A DNA stretch of 64,000 nt from CAZZBK01 sp964387325 (GTDB lineage: Bacteria; Planctomycetota; Planctomycetia; Pirellulales; PNKZ01): contig CAYLYE010000001.1 of assembly GCA_964387325.1 (NCBI GenBank), positions 80,095 to 144,094 on the forward strand, in the 5' to 3' direction. The position numbers and the translations under genes were made by a program. This document shows, piece after piece, positions 1 to 11,149 of the stretch (its first letter is position 1; every line of letters begins with the position of its first letter). The notes under the pieces were generated by a model. The model ran no database searches and had not been told where the DNA came from. It saw nothing but the letters and a program-made list of their open reading frames with translations.

Positions 1-617
1 AAACCGTCCGCTGGGTCGATGAGCGCGTCGTGCAACAGGTCCCCGTGACCGTCTGCCGAATGGTTGCCGAAGAGCAGGTCCGCAAGGTGCCCGTGACTGT
101 GTGTCGTCAGGTGGTCGAGCGGGTCGAGAACAAGGTCCCCGTCGAGGTTTGCAAGTACGTGACCGAAGAGCAGGTCCGCAAGGTTCCGGTGACCGTGTGC
201 CGCATGGTCTACGAAGAGAAGGTCGAGCAGACGCCTTATCGCGTCTGCAAGCAGGTGGCCGAGGTGCAGACGGTCAAGACGCCGCGCAGTGTCGAGAAGC
301 GGACCCCCGTGACCTACACTTACAAAGTGCCACGGACGATCGTGTATCGCGTACCGGTCGACCCCTGTGGGAACGAGATTCCGGCGGCCGCAACGAGCCC
401 GGCTCCGGCGGCGAGCACCACAGCCTCGCCCACTCCGGCGACGTCGAGCGCGCCGAGCGTCGGTGCCCCAACGACTCAACCGAGTTTGCCGACAGGTCCG
501 ACTGCGACCACCACGCAAAAGCCGGCCGAGTTGCCCGGGCCGGCCGCGCCGACTCCGGCCGCTCCAGTTCCTCCGGCCGCTCCCAAGGACGGCGCCGCCG
601 AGAAGGCCAAGAGCTAG
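1..617 (+). CDS. YTV-repeat secreted protein, 5'-truncated by window edge
   Basis: The reading frame is open to the left edge, so the true start lies outside the window. About 90 residues consist of 16-residue repeats of the form VPVTVCRxVxEEQVRK, each with one cysteine (at least five units). A TYTYKVPRTIVYRVPVDPC segment follows, then an 80-residue Pro/Ala/Thr-rich tail ending in Lys/Ser. This matches the planctomycete YTV-repeat family, whose members are thought to be secreted cell-surface proteins. The evenly spaced cysteines suggest cross-linking between repeats, which is inference. The low-complexity tail could be a wall-spanning or glycosylated linker. Downstream there are about 200 bases before the next gene, with no clear terminator. 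The family call is fairly secure and the function is unknown. Confidence 0.8.
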   Translation, partial: TVRWVDERVVQQVPVTVCRMVAEEQVRKVPVTVCRQVVERVENKVPVEVCKYVTEEQVRKVPVTVCRMVYEEKVEQTPYRVCKQVAEVQTVKTPRSVEKRTPVTYTYKVPRTIVYRVPVDPCGNEIPAAATSPAPAASTTASPTPATSSAPSVGAPTTQPSLPTGPTATTTQKPAELPGPAAPTPAAPVPPAAPKDGAAEKAKS

Positions 618-819
618 TCCGCTCGTCACGAGTAGGTCAAAGGGGTGCCATGCTCACGTCTGCGTGAGCATGCGGTTGAGCCAGCGCCGCGGGGTTCGGT
701 TCGCACGTCTTGTGAGCCGGACCCCGCTTGGTTTCCTCCCCAAGTCGTCGACTTGGCATTAGAATGGAACGCAAGTACGGCTCGTTCGAGCCGCTTTGCT
801 CTCTCCGGAGTCGGACACG

Positions 820-1041
820 ATGCGCGATGGGGACCTGAGCCTGGTCAGCAGCTCGTTGCAGTACGCCTACAAAGTGCTGCGGCAGCGTTGGGACGACACC
901 GAAGAGGTCTGGCGCGACGTGGTCCGCAAGCGGTTCGACGAACAGCACATCGAACCCATCGAGCCCACGGTGCTCAACACACTCAAGGCGATCAACCGAC
1001 TCTCGTCGGTCTTGGAACGTGCCCGCGAGGAGTGCTCGTGA
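820..1041 (+). CDS. Small helical protein coupled to the EccC/FtsK-like ATPase
   Basis: This is a 73-residue, charged, mostly helical protein read from the ATG at 820; a TTG eight codons upstream is the alternative start. It has no signal peptide or membrane segment. It contains Trp-rich stretches (RQRWDDTEEVWRDVV) followed by a second predicted helix (VLNTLKAINRLSSVLERAR), so a two-helix hairpin is plausible. Its stop codon overlaps the GTG start of the next gene (GTGA), so the two are probably translationally coupled. Size, helicity and position beside a type VII-like ATPase resemble a WXG100 substrate or chaperone, but no WxG motif or C-terminal YxxxD signal is visible. No family was recognised; the partnership is inferred from the overlap. 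Confidence 0.7.
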   Translation: MRDGDLSLVSSSLQYAYKVLRQRWDDTEEVWRDVVRKRFDEQHIEPIEPTVLNTLKAINRLSSVLERAREECS

Positions 1042-4000
1042 AAGTCGACGGCCAGAGTGAACATCCGGTCCGCGCGCAAGAAGCGCTGCTGGAGCGGCTG
1101 ACGCAGGCGGCGCAGACACGTGCGGCGGTGATCGCCAGCATCGACGGCGAACTGCAAGAGGCCAAGGTCGCGGCCCGCGACGCGCTGCAAGCGGCCACCG
1201 AGCGTGCCGAGGGGGCGCGACAACACGATCTGGCCGAGGCTCAACAATCGCGGCAACAACGATTGCACCGGCTCCAGCAGCGTTACGAAGGGGACTACCG
1301 TGTCATGCAGCAGCGTTGGGGCGAGCGCCGCGACAAGATCAACGCCCGCGTCAATGCGATCCGCGGCAAGGCCAAGCGCGACCTCAAGGAGAGCAGCCTC
1401 GACATCCAGAATGTGTTCGACGCCACCAAGCACCGCCCGCGACGCGAGTTTCAGGAGGCGCAGAAGCAAGTCGATCAGCGTGCCGCGCGGCTCGAAGCGA
1501 TGGCCGAGGAAGCCAAGCATTTTCTGTTCGACTGTCGGCTGTTCCGTCCACCGCACGTCGACCCTGAAGTGCCTCGCCCCGCGAGCGAAGACGAGGCGCT
1601 GCAAACCTTTCTCGCCCGGCTCGCCGAGTCGGAAGCGAAGCTGGCCGAGCTGACGGCACTCAAGTTGCCCCGGTTTTTTGCCGGCGGCACGCCCATCTGG
1701 GCCTACCTTGCCTTGTGGCTACTGCTCGCCTATCCGGCGGGTCATTTGCACGATTGGGACTACGCCTACTTGGCCAGCAGCGGTGGCGCGGCGGTGGCGC
1801 TGGGGACGCTGCTGTGTGTCTGGCTCTACGCGATCGCCCGCCGCCACACGAGCGCGCGCTACGACACGCTCTGCCAGCAGTTGCTCGAAGCCGAACAGGC
1901 CAAGGCCCGCTGGCTCGAACTGGCCGTGCAGCGCTGTCAGCGTGAGACGACCGCGATCATGCAGAAGTATCAGGCCGACATGGCCTCGGCCAAGTCACGA
2001 TACGAGACAACCAAGACCGCCGCGATTGCCGAGCGCGATCAGCAATTGGCTGCGGCCGAGAATGAGTTCGGTCCGCCCGTCTCGCAGTTCGAGATGTACC
2101 ACTCGCAGGAGTCGGTCGAGTTGGAAGAGGCGTTGCACGCCGCCGAGCGTCAGGCCGACGAGGTCATGCAGCAAGCGTTGAGGTTGGCCCAACGGCAGCA
2201 CGACGAGGCGCTCGCCGCCGCGAACGAAGCCGCGCGTCACAAGCACGCCGCCGCCGACCAGGTCTGGCAACAAGCGTGGCAAGCCAGCCAGCAGTCGTCG
2301 GTCGCGATCGCCGAGCAGTGTCGGCAATGGTTCCCACCGTGGAAAGCCGAGTCCTGGCAGCAGTGGCCTCCGCCCAAGGACATTGCCCCAGTCATTCGCT
2401 TTGGTCAATTCGCGATCCGCAGCGAGCACGTAGCCGAGGATCTGCCCAAGCTCGACGACAAGTCGCGGATCGTGCTGCCCGCGCTGCTCGAGTTCCCCGA
2501 TCGTTGCTCGCTGATGATCCGCGCCGGCGGTGCGGGACGCGTTCACGCCGTCGATTTGCTCCAAGCCGTGATGATGCGGTTCCTCACGTCGATCCCGCCG
2601 GGCAAGGTGCGGTACACGATCGTCGATCCCGTCGGACTCGGCCAGAATTTCGCTGGCTTCATGCATCTGGCCGACTACGACGAACTGCTCGTGACGCACA
2701 AGATCTGGACCGAGCCGCAGCAAATCGAACAACGGCTCGCCGAGCTGTCGAGCCACATGGCGAACGTGATTCAGAAGTATCTGCGTAATGAGTTCGAGAC
2801 GATCGACGAGTACAATGTGCACGCAGGCGAGGTGGCCGAACCGTATCGCGTCGTGGTCGTGGCGAACTTCCCTTTTAACTTTACCGAGGCCGCGACGCGC
2901 CATCTGGTCAGCATCGCGACGACCGGCGCTCGCTGCGGCGTCTACACGCTGATTAGCATCGACCCCAAGCTCCCTTTGCCGCACGGATTTCGTCCCTCGG
3001 ACCTGGAACAAAGCTGCATCAAGCTCGTGTGGCGCGAGAACGGCTTTGCCCGCAAGGACGACACGTTCGAGCGTTTTCCGTTGCTCGTCGATGGTCCGCC
3101 CGAGGGAGAGCTCTTCTCACAAATCGTGCACCAAGTGGGCGAGGCGGCCAAGGACGCCAACCGAGTCGAAGTGCCGTTCGAGTTCATCGCTCCGGCCGAG
3201 GCCCGCTGGTGGACGCACGACAGCCGCGGCGGGGTCGACATTCCGCTCGGCCGCGCCGGCGCCACCAAGCGACAGCACTTACAGCTAGGACGCGGCACCA
3301 GCCAGCACGTGCTCATCGCCGGCAAGACGGGCTCGGGCAAGTCGACCTTGCTGCACGCGCTCATCACCAACGCGGCGCTCATGTACAGCCCTGATGAGCT
3401 GGAACTGTACCTGATCGACTTCAAAAAGGGTGTCGAGTTCAAAGTCTACGCCGAGCATCATCTGCCCCATGCCCGGGTCATTGCCATCGAGAGCGAACGC
3501 GAATTCGGCCTGAGCGTCTTGCAGCGGCNNNNNNNNNNTGCAGCGGCTCGACGTCGAGCTGAAAGAGCGCGGCGAGAAGTTTCGCGAACACAACGTACAA
3601 GACCTGGGTAGCTACCGCGATGCGACCGGCGTCGCGCTCCCACGCATCCTGCTACTCGTCGACGAGTTTCAGGAGTTCTTTGTCGAGGACGACAAGATCG
3701 CGCAGGATGTGTCGCTGCTGATGGATCGACTGGTGCGGCAAGGACGCGCCTTCGGCATCCACGTACACCTCGGCAGCCAGACGCTCGGCGGCACCTACAG
3801 TCTCGCCCGCAGCACGCTAGGGCAAATGGCCATTCGCATCGCGCTACAATGCAGCGAGGCCGACTCGACATTGATCTTGAGCGAAGAGAATCCGGCCGCG
3901 CGGCTGCTGACTCGCCCGGGCGAAGCGATCTACAACGACGCCAACGGTCGGGCCGAGGGGAACCACTTGTTCCAGGTCGTGTGGCTCAGCGATGAACGCC

Positions 4001-4947
4001 GCGAGCATTACCTCAAAAGCCTGACTCAGCTTGCGGCCGAGCGGCACATGAGCGATCGCGAACAGATCGTGTTCGAGGGGAATCTGCCGGCCGACGTGCA
4101 GGCCAACCGGCTGCTGCGCGCCGCGCTCGCCGCCGAGGCTTGGCCCTCGCGGGCCCTCGCGGCCACGGCCTGGCTCGGCGAGGCGATCGCCATCAAGGAC
4201 CCCACCGCTTGCGTCTTCCGCGCCCAGAGCGGCAACCATGTCGTGCTCATCGGCCAGCAGAGCGAGGCCGCGCTGGGGCTGATGGCGACGATGATCATTG
4301 GCGTCGCCGTGCAACAGCCGCCACTGAGCGACACCGCGCCGCAGGGCGCGCGGTTCGTCGTACTCGACGGCCAGGCCCCCGACGCCACGCACGCCGGTCT
4401 CTTCCCGCTGCTGAAAAAATCGTTGCCGCATCCACTCGAGATCGGCTCGCCACGCGATACGGCCCGGCTGCTCGACGAGTTGTCGGCCGAGTTGGAGCGT
4501 CGTCAGTCGAGCCGCGAGGCCGACTTGCCGCCGGTCTATTTGTTCATTTACGACATTCAACGCTTCCGCGACCTGCGGAAGGCCGAGGAGGATTTCGGTT
4601 TCGGCCGCGAGGCGAAGGCGAGCCCCTCGAAGCAGTTGGTTACGTTGTTGCGCGAGGGACCCGCCCTGGGGATGCATGTGATCCTGTGGGCCGACTCGCT
4701 CACGAACTTGCAACGATCGTTCGATCGGGGCACGATTCGCGAGTTCGAGACGCGCGTGTTGTTCCAGATGAGCGTCTCCGACAGCAGCACGCTCATCGAC
4801 TCGCCGCAAGCCAGCAAGCTCGGTCCGAACCGCGCCTTGTTGCACAGCGAGGAGCAAGGCCGGCTCGAAAAGTTCCGCCCCTACAGTCTGCCCGACGACG
4901 CTTGGCTCGCGCAAATATCGGCGCAACTCCGAAAGAGAAACGGTTAA
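1038..4947 (+). CDS. EccC/FtsK-SpoIIIE-like multi-ATPase membrane protein, split by an assembly gap
   Basis: Reading starts at GTG 1038. The frame changes at the N-gap, but merging the duplicated 9 bases on either side (removing 19 positions) gives one protein of about 1,296 residues. Visible order: coiled coil (residues about 20-200), two membrane segments (about 215-270), second coiled coil (about 280-430), a degenerate RecA-like domain (about 450-700), a canonical FtsK domain with Walker A GKTGSGKST near 761 and Walker B ILLLVDE near 863, and a third degenerate ATPase domain (about 1040-1290, GQQSEAALG in place of a P-loop). Two membrane helices followed by three tandem ATPase domains is the EccC/EssC layout of type VII secretion. 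Here coiled coils replace the FHA domains and the middle ATPase looks like the active one. It probably forms a membrane motor for protein export, which is inference. DNA translocation is the alternative. Confidence 0.75.
3529..3538. other. 10-N assembly gap, probably artefactual
   Basis: Ten Ns lie between ...cttgcagcggc and tgcagcggctc.... The nine bases TGCAGCGGC occur on both sides. Collapsing the gap and one copy rejoins the two reading frames exactly as ...SVLQRLDVELKERG..., a smooth FtsK-domain sequence. The gap is therefore most simply an unmerged overlap between contigs. Confidence 0.85.
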
Positions 4948-4970
4948 AGGACAATTGCGCCCTCCGATTT

Positions 4971-5012
4971 CATCCTTCATCCTTCATCCTTCATCCTTCA
5001 TCCTTCATCCTT
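4971..5012. repeat. Heptanucleotide tandem repeat (CATCCTT)x6
   Basis: Six perfect copies of CATCCTT lie between the convergent EccC-like and apbE genes, 23 bases after the EccC-like stop codon. They are noncoding and likely to vary in copy number by strand slippage. Confidence 0.9.
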
Positions 5013-5040
5013 TGTGACTCTGTTTCCGAAGTCACTCAGC

Positions 5041-6117
5041 TCACGTACGCCGCAACGGGGTCCATTGCGCGCTCGATAAGCCGCAGATGGCTAACTCGAC
5101 TTTGCTCCCTTGCGAACTCGGATAGGCTAGCACGGCGCCGATCGACGGATGCGCGCGGCAATACTCGATCGTGGCGTCGACGCCCATGACATAGAACGCG
5201 GTGGCGAGCGCGTCGGCCTCGGCCGCGGTGGGGGCGACGACCGTCGATGAAAAAACGCCTTCGGCGGGCCAACCGGTGCGCGGGTCGAGGATGTGGCCAT
5301 AGCGTTTGCCCCGATAGCGAAAGAACTGCACGCTGGCTCCCGAGGTGGCGAGAGCCTGATCGACGAGTTGAATTTCGCCCAGCCGGAGCTCACTCTGCAA
5401 TGGGTCGCTCACGCCGACGCTCCAACCTCGCCCTGCTCCGCGTGACGCATTGCAGCCTCGTGCGAGCACGCTGCTGTTACCGCCGTGCCACATGAAGTTT
5501 TCCAGCCCTTCGCTCTGTAGCAACTCGGCGCAGCGATCGAGAGCATAACCCTTGCCGATGCTTCCCAGGTTCAGTTCCACTCCTGGCCGGCGAAAGCGGA
5601 TCGTGTGCTGCGAGGCATCGAGTTCGATCGCCGAGGACCCGACGCAGTCGAGCGCTTGCCGCAAGGCATCCGGATCGGGGACGGCGCCTTGGCGGCGATA
5701 AAATCCCCAGAGTTTCGTGAGGGGCCCGGCCGTAATATCGAACGCGCCGTGCGTGTCGCGGTGCAGATCCAAACTCTGCTGCAACAAGGCGAACAGCCGC
5801 GGTTCGACGTCGATCGGCTCGTGGGCCGCGAGCTGATTGATGAGCGACAGCGCGCTGGAATCGCGATAGACGGTCAACTGCGCTTCGAGTTGTTCGACGA
5901 GGTCGAGTGCGCGGAGCGCCGAGTCGGTCCCGTCAGGGTATTCGCCCGCGTTCAGGTAGAGCGCGAAGCGGCAGGCCATGGCCGATCGCTCGAACTGCAA
6001 CAGATAGTGGCCTTCGCCGGCGTTGGGTGACGGCGTCGGTTCGTGTTGCGCCGCGCGATCGCGGAGCGCCTTGAGCTGCAAAAATTCGCGGCGATCGGAT
6101 TCGGGCGGTGTCGACAT
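5041..6117 (-). CDS. apbE: FAD:protein FMN transferase (ApbE family)
   Basis: This is a 358-residue ApbE-family protein. ApbE transfers FMN from FAD to a Thr in target flavoproteins such as NqrB/NqrC and RnfG/RnfD, using Mg2+. Family landmarks in order: the ACRFALYL start of the domain, GAFDITAGPLTKLWGF, the nucleotide-binding ELNLGSIGKGYALDR, the GGNSS loop, and the metal-site segment GHILDPRTGWPAEG followed by VVAPTAAEADALATAFYV. The N-terminus carries DRREFLQ, reminiscent of a Tat motif, but no hydrophobic segment follows, so export is uncertain. No Nqr or Rnf genes are adjacent. It is transcribed convergently with the EccC-like gene. The family assignment is secure and the target flavoprotein unknown. 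Confidence 0.92.
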   Translation of the reverse strand: MSTPPESDRREFLQLKALRDRAAQHEPTPSPNAGEGHYLLQFERSAMACRFALYLNAGEYPDGTDSALRALDLVEQLEAQLTVYRDSSALSLINQLAAHEPIDVEPRLFALLQQSLDLHRDTHGAFDITAGPLTKLWGFYRRQGAVPDPDALRQALDCVGSSAIELDASQHTIRFRRPGVELNLGSIGKGYALDRCAELLQSEGLENFMWHGGNSSVLARGCNASRGAGRGWSVGVSDPLQSELRLGEIQLVDQALATSGASVQFFRYRGKRYGHILDPRTGWPAEGVFSSTVVAPTAAEADALATAFYVMGVDATIEYCRAHPSIGAVLAYPSSQGSKVELAICGLSSAQWTPLRRT

Positions 6118-6302
6118 GCGACCATTATCGTCGCCGAGGGGTGCTCAGACAATCGCCTCGATCACGCACCCCCGGCTCTTTTGCTGCGCAGACCTGAATA
6201 AAGTCGTCCGGCAGCGCACAACGAACGCGACGAGCAAGTCATGAGGCTCTGTGGTTCGGCGATCTGTCGCTCGCCAGGTCTTTGGTATCGTTTCGCTTCA
6301 GG

Positions 6303-8108
6303 TCATTCGAGCGGCGGCCACTCGAGTGTCGGCGGTTGGGCATAACGGCGCATTTTGATCGTGAGTCGGCCTCCCGCGCCTGGGCCGAGCGCCACGCGGA
6401 TCGCGGCCCCCTCGACGCTTCGAGGCGGTTCTTGATTCACGCTCACGTGCTCGATCCGGTGTTCGCCATACGTGCCGGCCTGAACGACAAGCTGCCGTGG
6501 CTCGACTTGATTCACGTTCACGAGCGACACGATCACCTCGTCGGCCGTCATCCGCTCGACGAGCGCCGCGACGTCACGACTCAAACCGCTGCGTCGCCGC
6601 TCAGGGTCAAAATACCGCAGCCGAGCATGGAGCGGCCCGCCCGATCGACCGGGCAGAAATCCTCCGCACGCCAATTGCACGAGCGACTCGACCGAGCAGG
6701 GGTTGAACTTGGCCATGTCGTCGGCCAGCCGGGTGTCGGGCGTCGAGCGATCCTGACGCAGACCGTCGACGCGAGTCCGAATCCGCTGCAAGTCTCGTTG
6801 CAGCACGTGCTCGGGGTAGTGAGTGTCTTGGCCGGAGAGATATTTGAGCCACGGTTGCTCGGCGACCCGGGCGCGGTCGGCGTCGCGTTGCGACCAATAC
6901 CAGATTTCGAAGGCCCCGTGCGGGTACGGTTGTGGATGGAAGTCGTACCAGCCCTGGTCGCCGTGCATGTAGGGGTACTGTTTGCGGCCGTCGATGACGC
7001 GCCCTTGTGTTTCGAGCGCGTCGAGCTGTCGTCGCCAGGCATCGACGTATTTCTGATCGCCGCTGAGCAGCAGGGCGTTGCCCAGTCCCATCACGGCAAG
7101 CCGCACGGTGTTGCGATGCGATTGCTTGAGCGTGACGGGATCGACGACGGTGAAGCCCCAGCCATAGACGCCGCCGTACCATTTACCGCCGACCGCGCTA
7201 CCAATGCGGCCGTCGAGACCAATGTTCGAGGGGAAAATGTCGCCGTTGCTCGCCGCGCGCCCGAGCCAGGCATCGGCGTATTCGATGACCCAGCGGCGAT
7301 ATTTTTCGTCGTGCGTGAGTGCAAATGCGTTCAGCGGGAGTGTCGTGGCGAGCAAGTTCTGTGGATGATCGCCGATCACGTCGGTGTAATCCTTGAAGTG
7401 ATCGAGCATTTCCTGATAGTTACGCTCGCCGTGCCCTGGCTTGAAACGATGCTCGATCTCGATCGGGTCTCCGGCCCAATCGACGGCCGTGGCCTTGCGC
7501 AACAATGGGCCGCGCGAGCCGTTGAACAAGCTGCGAATGATGCGGTGCTGCGGGTCATAGTTGGCGGCCTGCGGGTCGCCAGGCAGATAAAAGCCCGCGA
7601 ACCGCTCGACCCGTTGCCGGAACGTGAGCGCGCGTGGATCGATGAGCCCTTGCAGATTGAAGACCGTGAGCCCCTCGCCGTTGTGAACCCAGTCCATCAT
7701 CACGGGGAACTCGCGGTAGTACATGCCATCGCGAGCGAAATCGACCTGCGTGGTGCGGGCGGCTGTGTACTGCCGGAGGTGTCCTTCCCAGGCGCGGTCA
7801 ATCCACTGGGCGACGACCGCGTCGCCCCCGAGGGCGTAGAGCAGGGGCCAGTCGGTGAGATTCTCGATGGCGTCGTCCGGGCCGTCGTTGCCTCCCCAGC
7901 GCTCGACACATTCGAGATACCCTCGTTCGTCGAAGTATCGCTGCAGGTATTCGCCGCAGGCTCGCGTGTTGGTTTCGAGCAGCAAGCGTTCGAGCAGAGC
8001 CCATTGAGGCGGCGGCATGGGGCGGTCGAGCGTCACCGTGGGTCCGGCCACGACGGTCGCTGATAGCACGAGTAGCGTGGCCCAAGCGAGCAGGATCGCG
8101 CGCAGCAT
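6303..8108 (-). CDS. Secreted protein of unknown function, possible alpha/alpha-toroid enzyme
   Basis: This is a 601-residue protein with a clear signal peptide (MLRAILLAWATLLVLSATVVAG). The mature part is rich in Trp, Tyr and charged residues with many predicted helices. Segments such as DGMYYREFPVMMDWVHNGEG, WGFTVVDPVTLKQSHRNTV and YPHGAFEIWYWSQRD recall six-hairpin or polysaccharide-lyase-like catalytic domains. The last 90 residues look like a beta-sandwich. A periplasmic or extracellular carbohydrate-active role is possible, but I cannot name a family or catalytic residues. It is transcribed divergently from rpsA. Start: ATG at 8108, the first codon of the signal peptide. Confidence 0.75.
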   Translation of the reverse strand: MLRAILLAWATLLVLSATVVAGPTVTLDRPMPPPQWALLERLLLETNTRACGEYLQRYFDERGYLECVERWGGNDGPDDAIENLTDWPLLYALGGDAVVAQWIDRAWEGHLRQYTAARTTQVDFARDGMYYREFPVMMDWVHNGEGLTVFNLQGLIDPRALTFRQRVERFAGFYLPGDPQAANYDPQHRIIRSLFNGSRGPLLRKATAVDWAGDPIEIEHRFKPGHGERNYQEMLDHFKDYTDVIGDHPQNLLATTLPLNAFALTHDEKYRRWVIEYADAWLGRAASNGDIFPSNIGLDGRIGSAVGGKWYGGVYGWGFTVVDPVTLKQSHRNTVRLAVMGLGNALLLSGDQKYVDAWRRQLDALETQGRVIDGRKQYPYMHGDQGWYDFHPQPYPHGAFEIWYWSQRDADRARVAEQPWLKYLSGQDTHYPEHVLQRDLQRIRTRVDGLRQDRSTPDTRLADDMAKFNPCSVESLVQLACGGFLPGRSGGPLHARLRYFDPERRRSGLSRDVAALVERMTADEVIVSLVNVNQVEPRQLVVQAGTYGEHRIEHVSVNQEPPRSVEGAAIRVALGPGAGGRLTIKMRRYAQPPTLEWPPLE

Positions 8109-8537
8109 GATGTCGGTTCCCGGTTGATAGTCGTGTTGGGGCTCAAATTCGCGGGGGGGAGGTGCCGCCAGTGGTCGGTGGCTCTACGCGGACTCGCTCT
8201 CAGATCCGTGAAGGCCTCGGTTCTCGCGCGACGTGGTCAACGCCGCGTATATATAACACTCAGCAGGGCTGAAATCGAGGATCGACGGGTCGTGCAAGGG
8301 CGACGCCTGCGGCGACCTATAAAATGCGGTGCGGTAAACGAGGATTGTGGGATATTTTTTCCTGTGGTAGACTATCGCTCTTTCGCTTTTGGCGACCCAC
8401 ACCTGTTCCCGACCGTCGGGAACCGCTTGAGCGAACGGACCTTCTTTTCACCACGCACGTCGTGGCCGCGATGCAAATCATTTTCCGCGGCCCATTTGGC
8501 CTCTGTGCCTCGCGACGTCATTGGTTCAGGAACCCTC
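8109..8537. other. Intergenic region upstream of rpsA
   Basis: This 429-base divergent region lies between the secreted-protein gene and rpsA. It contains AT-rich patches (TATATATAA near 8249, TATAAAA near 8317, and a T-run near 8355 followed by TAGACT). Any of these could hold an rpsA promoter, but none has a convincing -35 partner. No structured RNA was recognised. Confidence 0.4.
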
Positions 8538-10322
<1,785 letters not shown>

Positions 10323-10357
10323 GCATTGCCCCGACGACACCAAGTGTGTTGCACTCA

Positions 10358-10398
10358 CGCCGCCCAGCGACCCGCGATGGTCCCTGGGCGGCGTTTTT
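10358..10398 (+). terminator. Rho-independent terminator of rpsA
   Basis: A perfect 10-bp stem, CGCCGCCCAG pairing with CTGGGCGGCG around a 16-base loop, is followed directly by TTTTT. It lies 36 bases after the rpsA stop codon. Confidence 0.92.
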
Positions 10399-10519
10399 CA
10401 TGCGCCTCATCGAGCAACTCGCTCGATCAGTGTGATTCCCTGTAGACCGCGCTGCTCAAGCCTCCTTAAACTGAGGGCATCTTGGCGACAAAGCTGATAT
10501 GTGTTCGGCCCGAGACACC

Positions 10520-10858
10520 ATGCCCATTCCCGATGCTGAACGTGCGACAGTAAACCGTGAGAAGGTTTGCGACTATCTGTTGAATCTTGACCATCCTGAT
10601 GGTGGCTCAAAGGCAATTTGGTTTTGTGCCTTGGGCTACCATCAAGTCGAATGGGAGACGCTTGCCCGGGATTTGCTAGAAATCGCCAAGACATGTAGGC
10701 AATTCAAGACAGAACACTCACCGCACGGTGTAAAATATATTGCAGAAGGGACAATTACTCGACCCAATAAGCGACCTGTTCGCGTGTTAACCGTTTGGAT
10801 CGTCGAGCAAGATAGTCCGCCGCGTTTGGTTGCCACCTATCCGGATGTTTCGCCATGA
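10520..10858 (+). CDS. DUF6883-like small protein
   Basis: From the ATG at 10520 this is a 112-residue cytoplasmic protein starting MPIPDAERATVNREKVCDYL. The pattern IPDAERA...KVCDYLLNLDHPDGGSKAIWF, then VKYIAEGTITRPNKRPVRVLTVW and PRLVATYP, fits the small DUF6883 family as I remember it. Members often sit beside a DUF4926 protein, as here. The stop codon overlaps the next start (ATGA), implying coupled translation. Base composition is lower in GC than the neighbours, suggesting acquisition. The role is unknown; the size and overlap resemble toxin-antitoxin or immunity pairs, but no catalytic motif was seen. Confidence 0.7.
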   Translation: MPIPDAERATVNREKVCDYLLNLDHPDGGSKAIWFCALGYHQVEWETLARDLLEIAKTCRQFKTEHSPHGVKYIAEGTITRPNKRPVRVLTVWIVEQDSPPRLVATYPDVSP

Positions 10859-11079
10859 TTGCTGAACACTCACTCGTCGTACTCGATTGCGATCCTCACC
10901 ACGACAAACTCAATCGAGGCGACGTTGGCACCGTCGTTCATGTGTACCAAGACGGCTTGGCGTATGAGGTCGAGTTTGTGGATGGTGGTGGAGCCACGGT
11001 TGCCCTGCTCACCGTGAAAGCTCAAGACGTGCGACGAATCATGCCTGGCGAATTACTCCACGCCCGACGGACCGCATAA
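10855..11079 (+). CDS. DUF4926-like small protein
   Basis: This is a 74-residue protein overlapping the preceding stop by four bases (ATGA). The sequence LDCDPHHDKLNRGDVGTVVH followed by AYEVEFVDGGGATVALLTVK fits the DUF4926 domain, a small SH3-like beta barrel. Such proteins are usually found in two-gene cassettes with a DUF6883 partner. It has no signal peptide or membrane segment. Both genes lie as an insert between the rpsA terminator and larB. Function unknown; partner binding is inferred from the overlap. Confidence 0.72.
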   Translation: MIAEHSLVVLDCDPHHDKLNRGDVGTVVHVYQDGLAYEVEFVDGGGATVALLTVKAQDVRRIMPGELLHARRTA

Positions 11080-11149
11080 TACGCTCTCAGTCTGTGATCA
11101 CCGCGAGAGGTCACTTTCTCCGTTTTACGCCGACGACTAAACTGAGAGC

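Noticed and set aside
2942..3442. Long open frames on the reverse strand of many genes (also over rpsA, cusA and pilT)
   Set aside because: They are the mirror effect of high-GC coding sequence; none has family-like sequence or a ribosome site.
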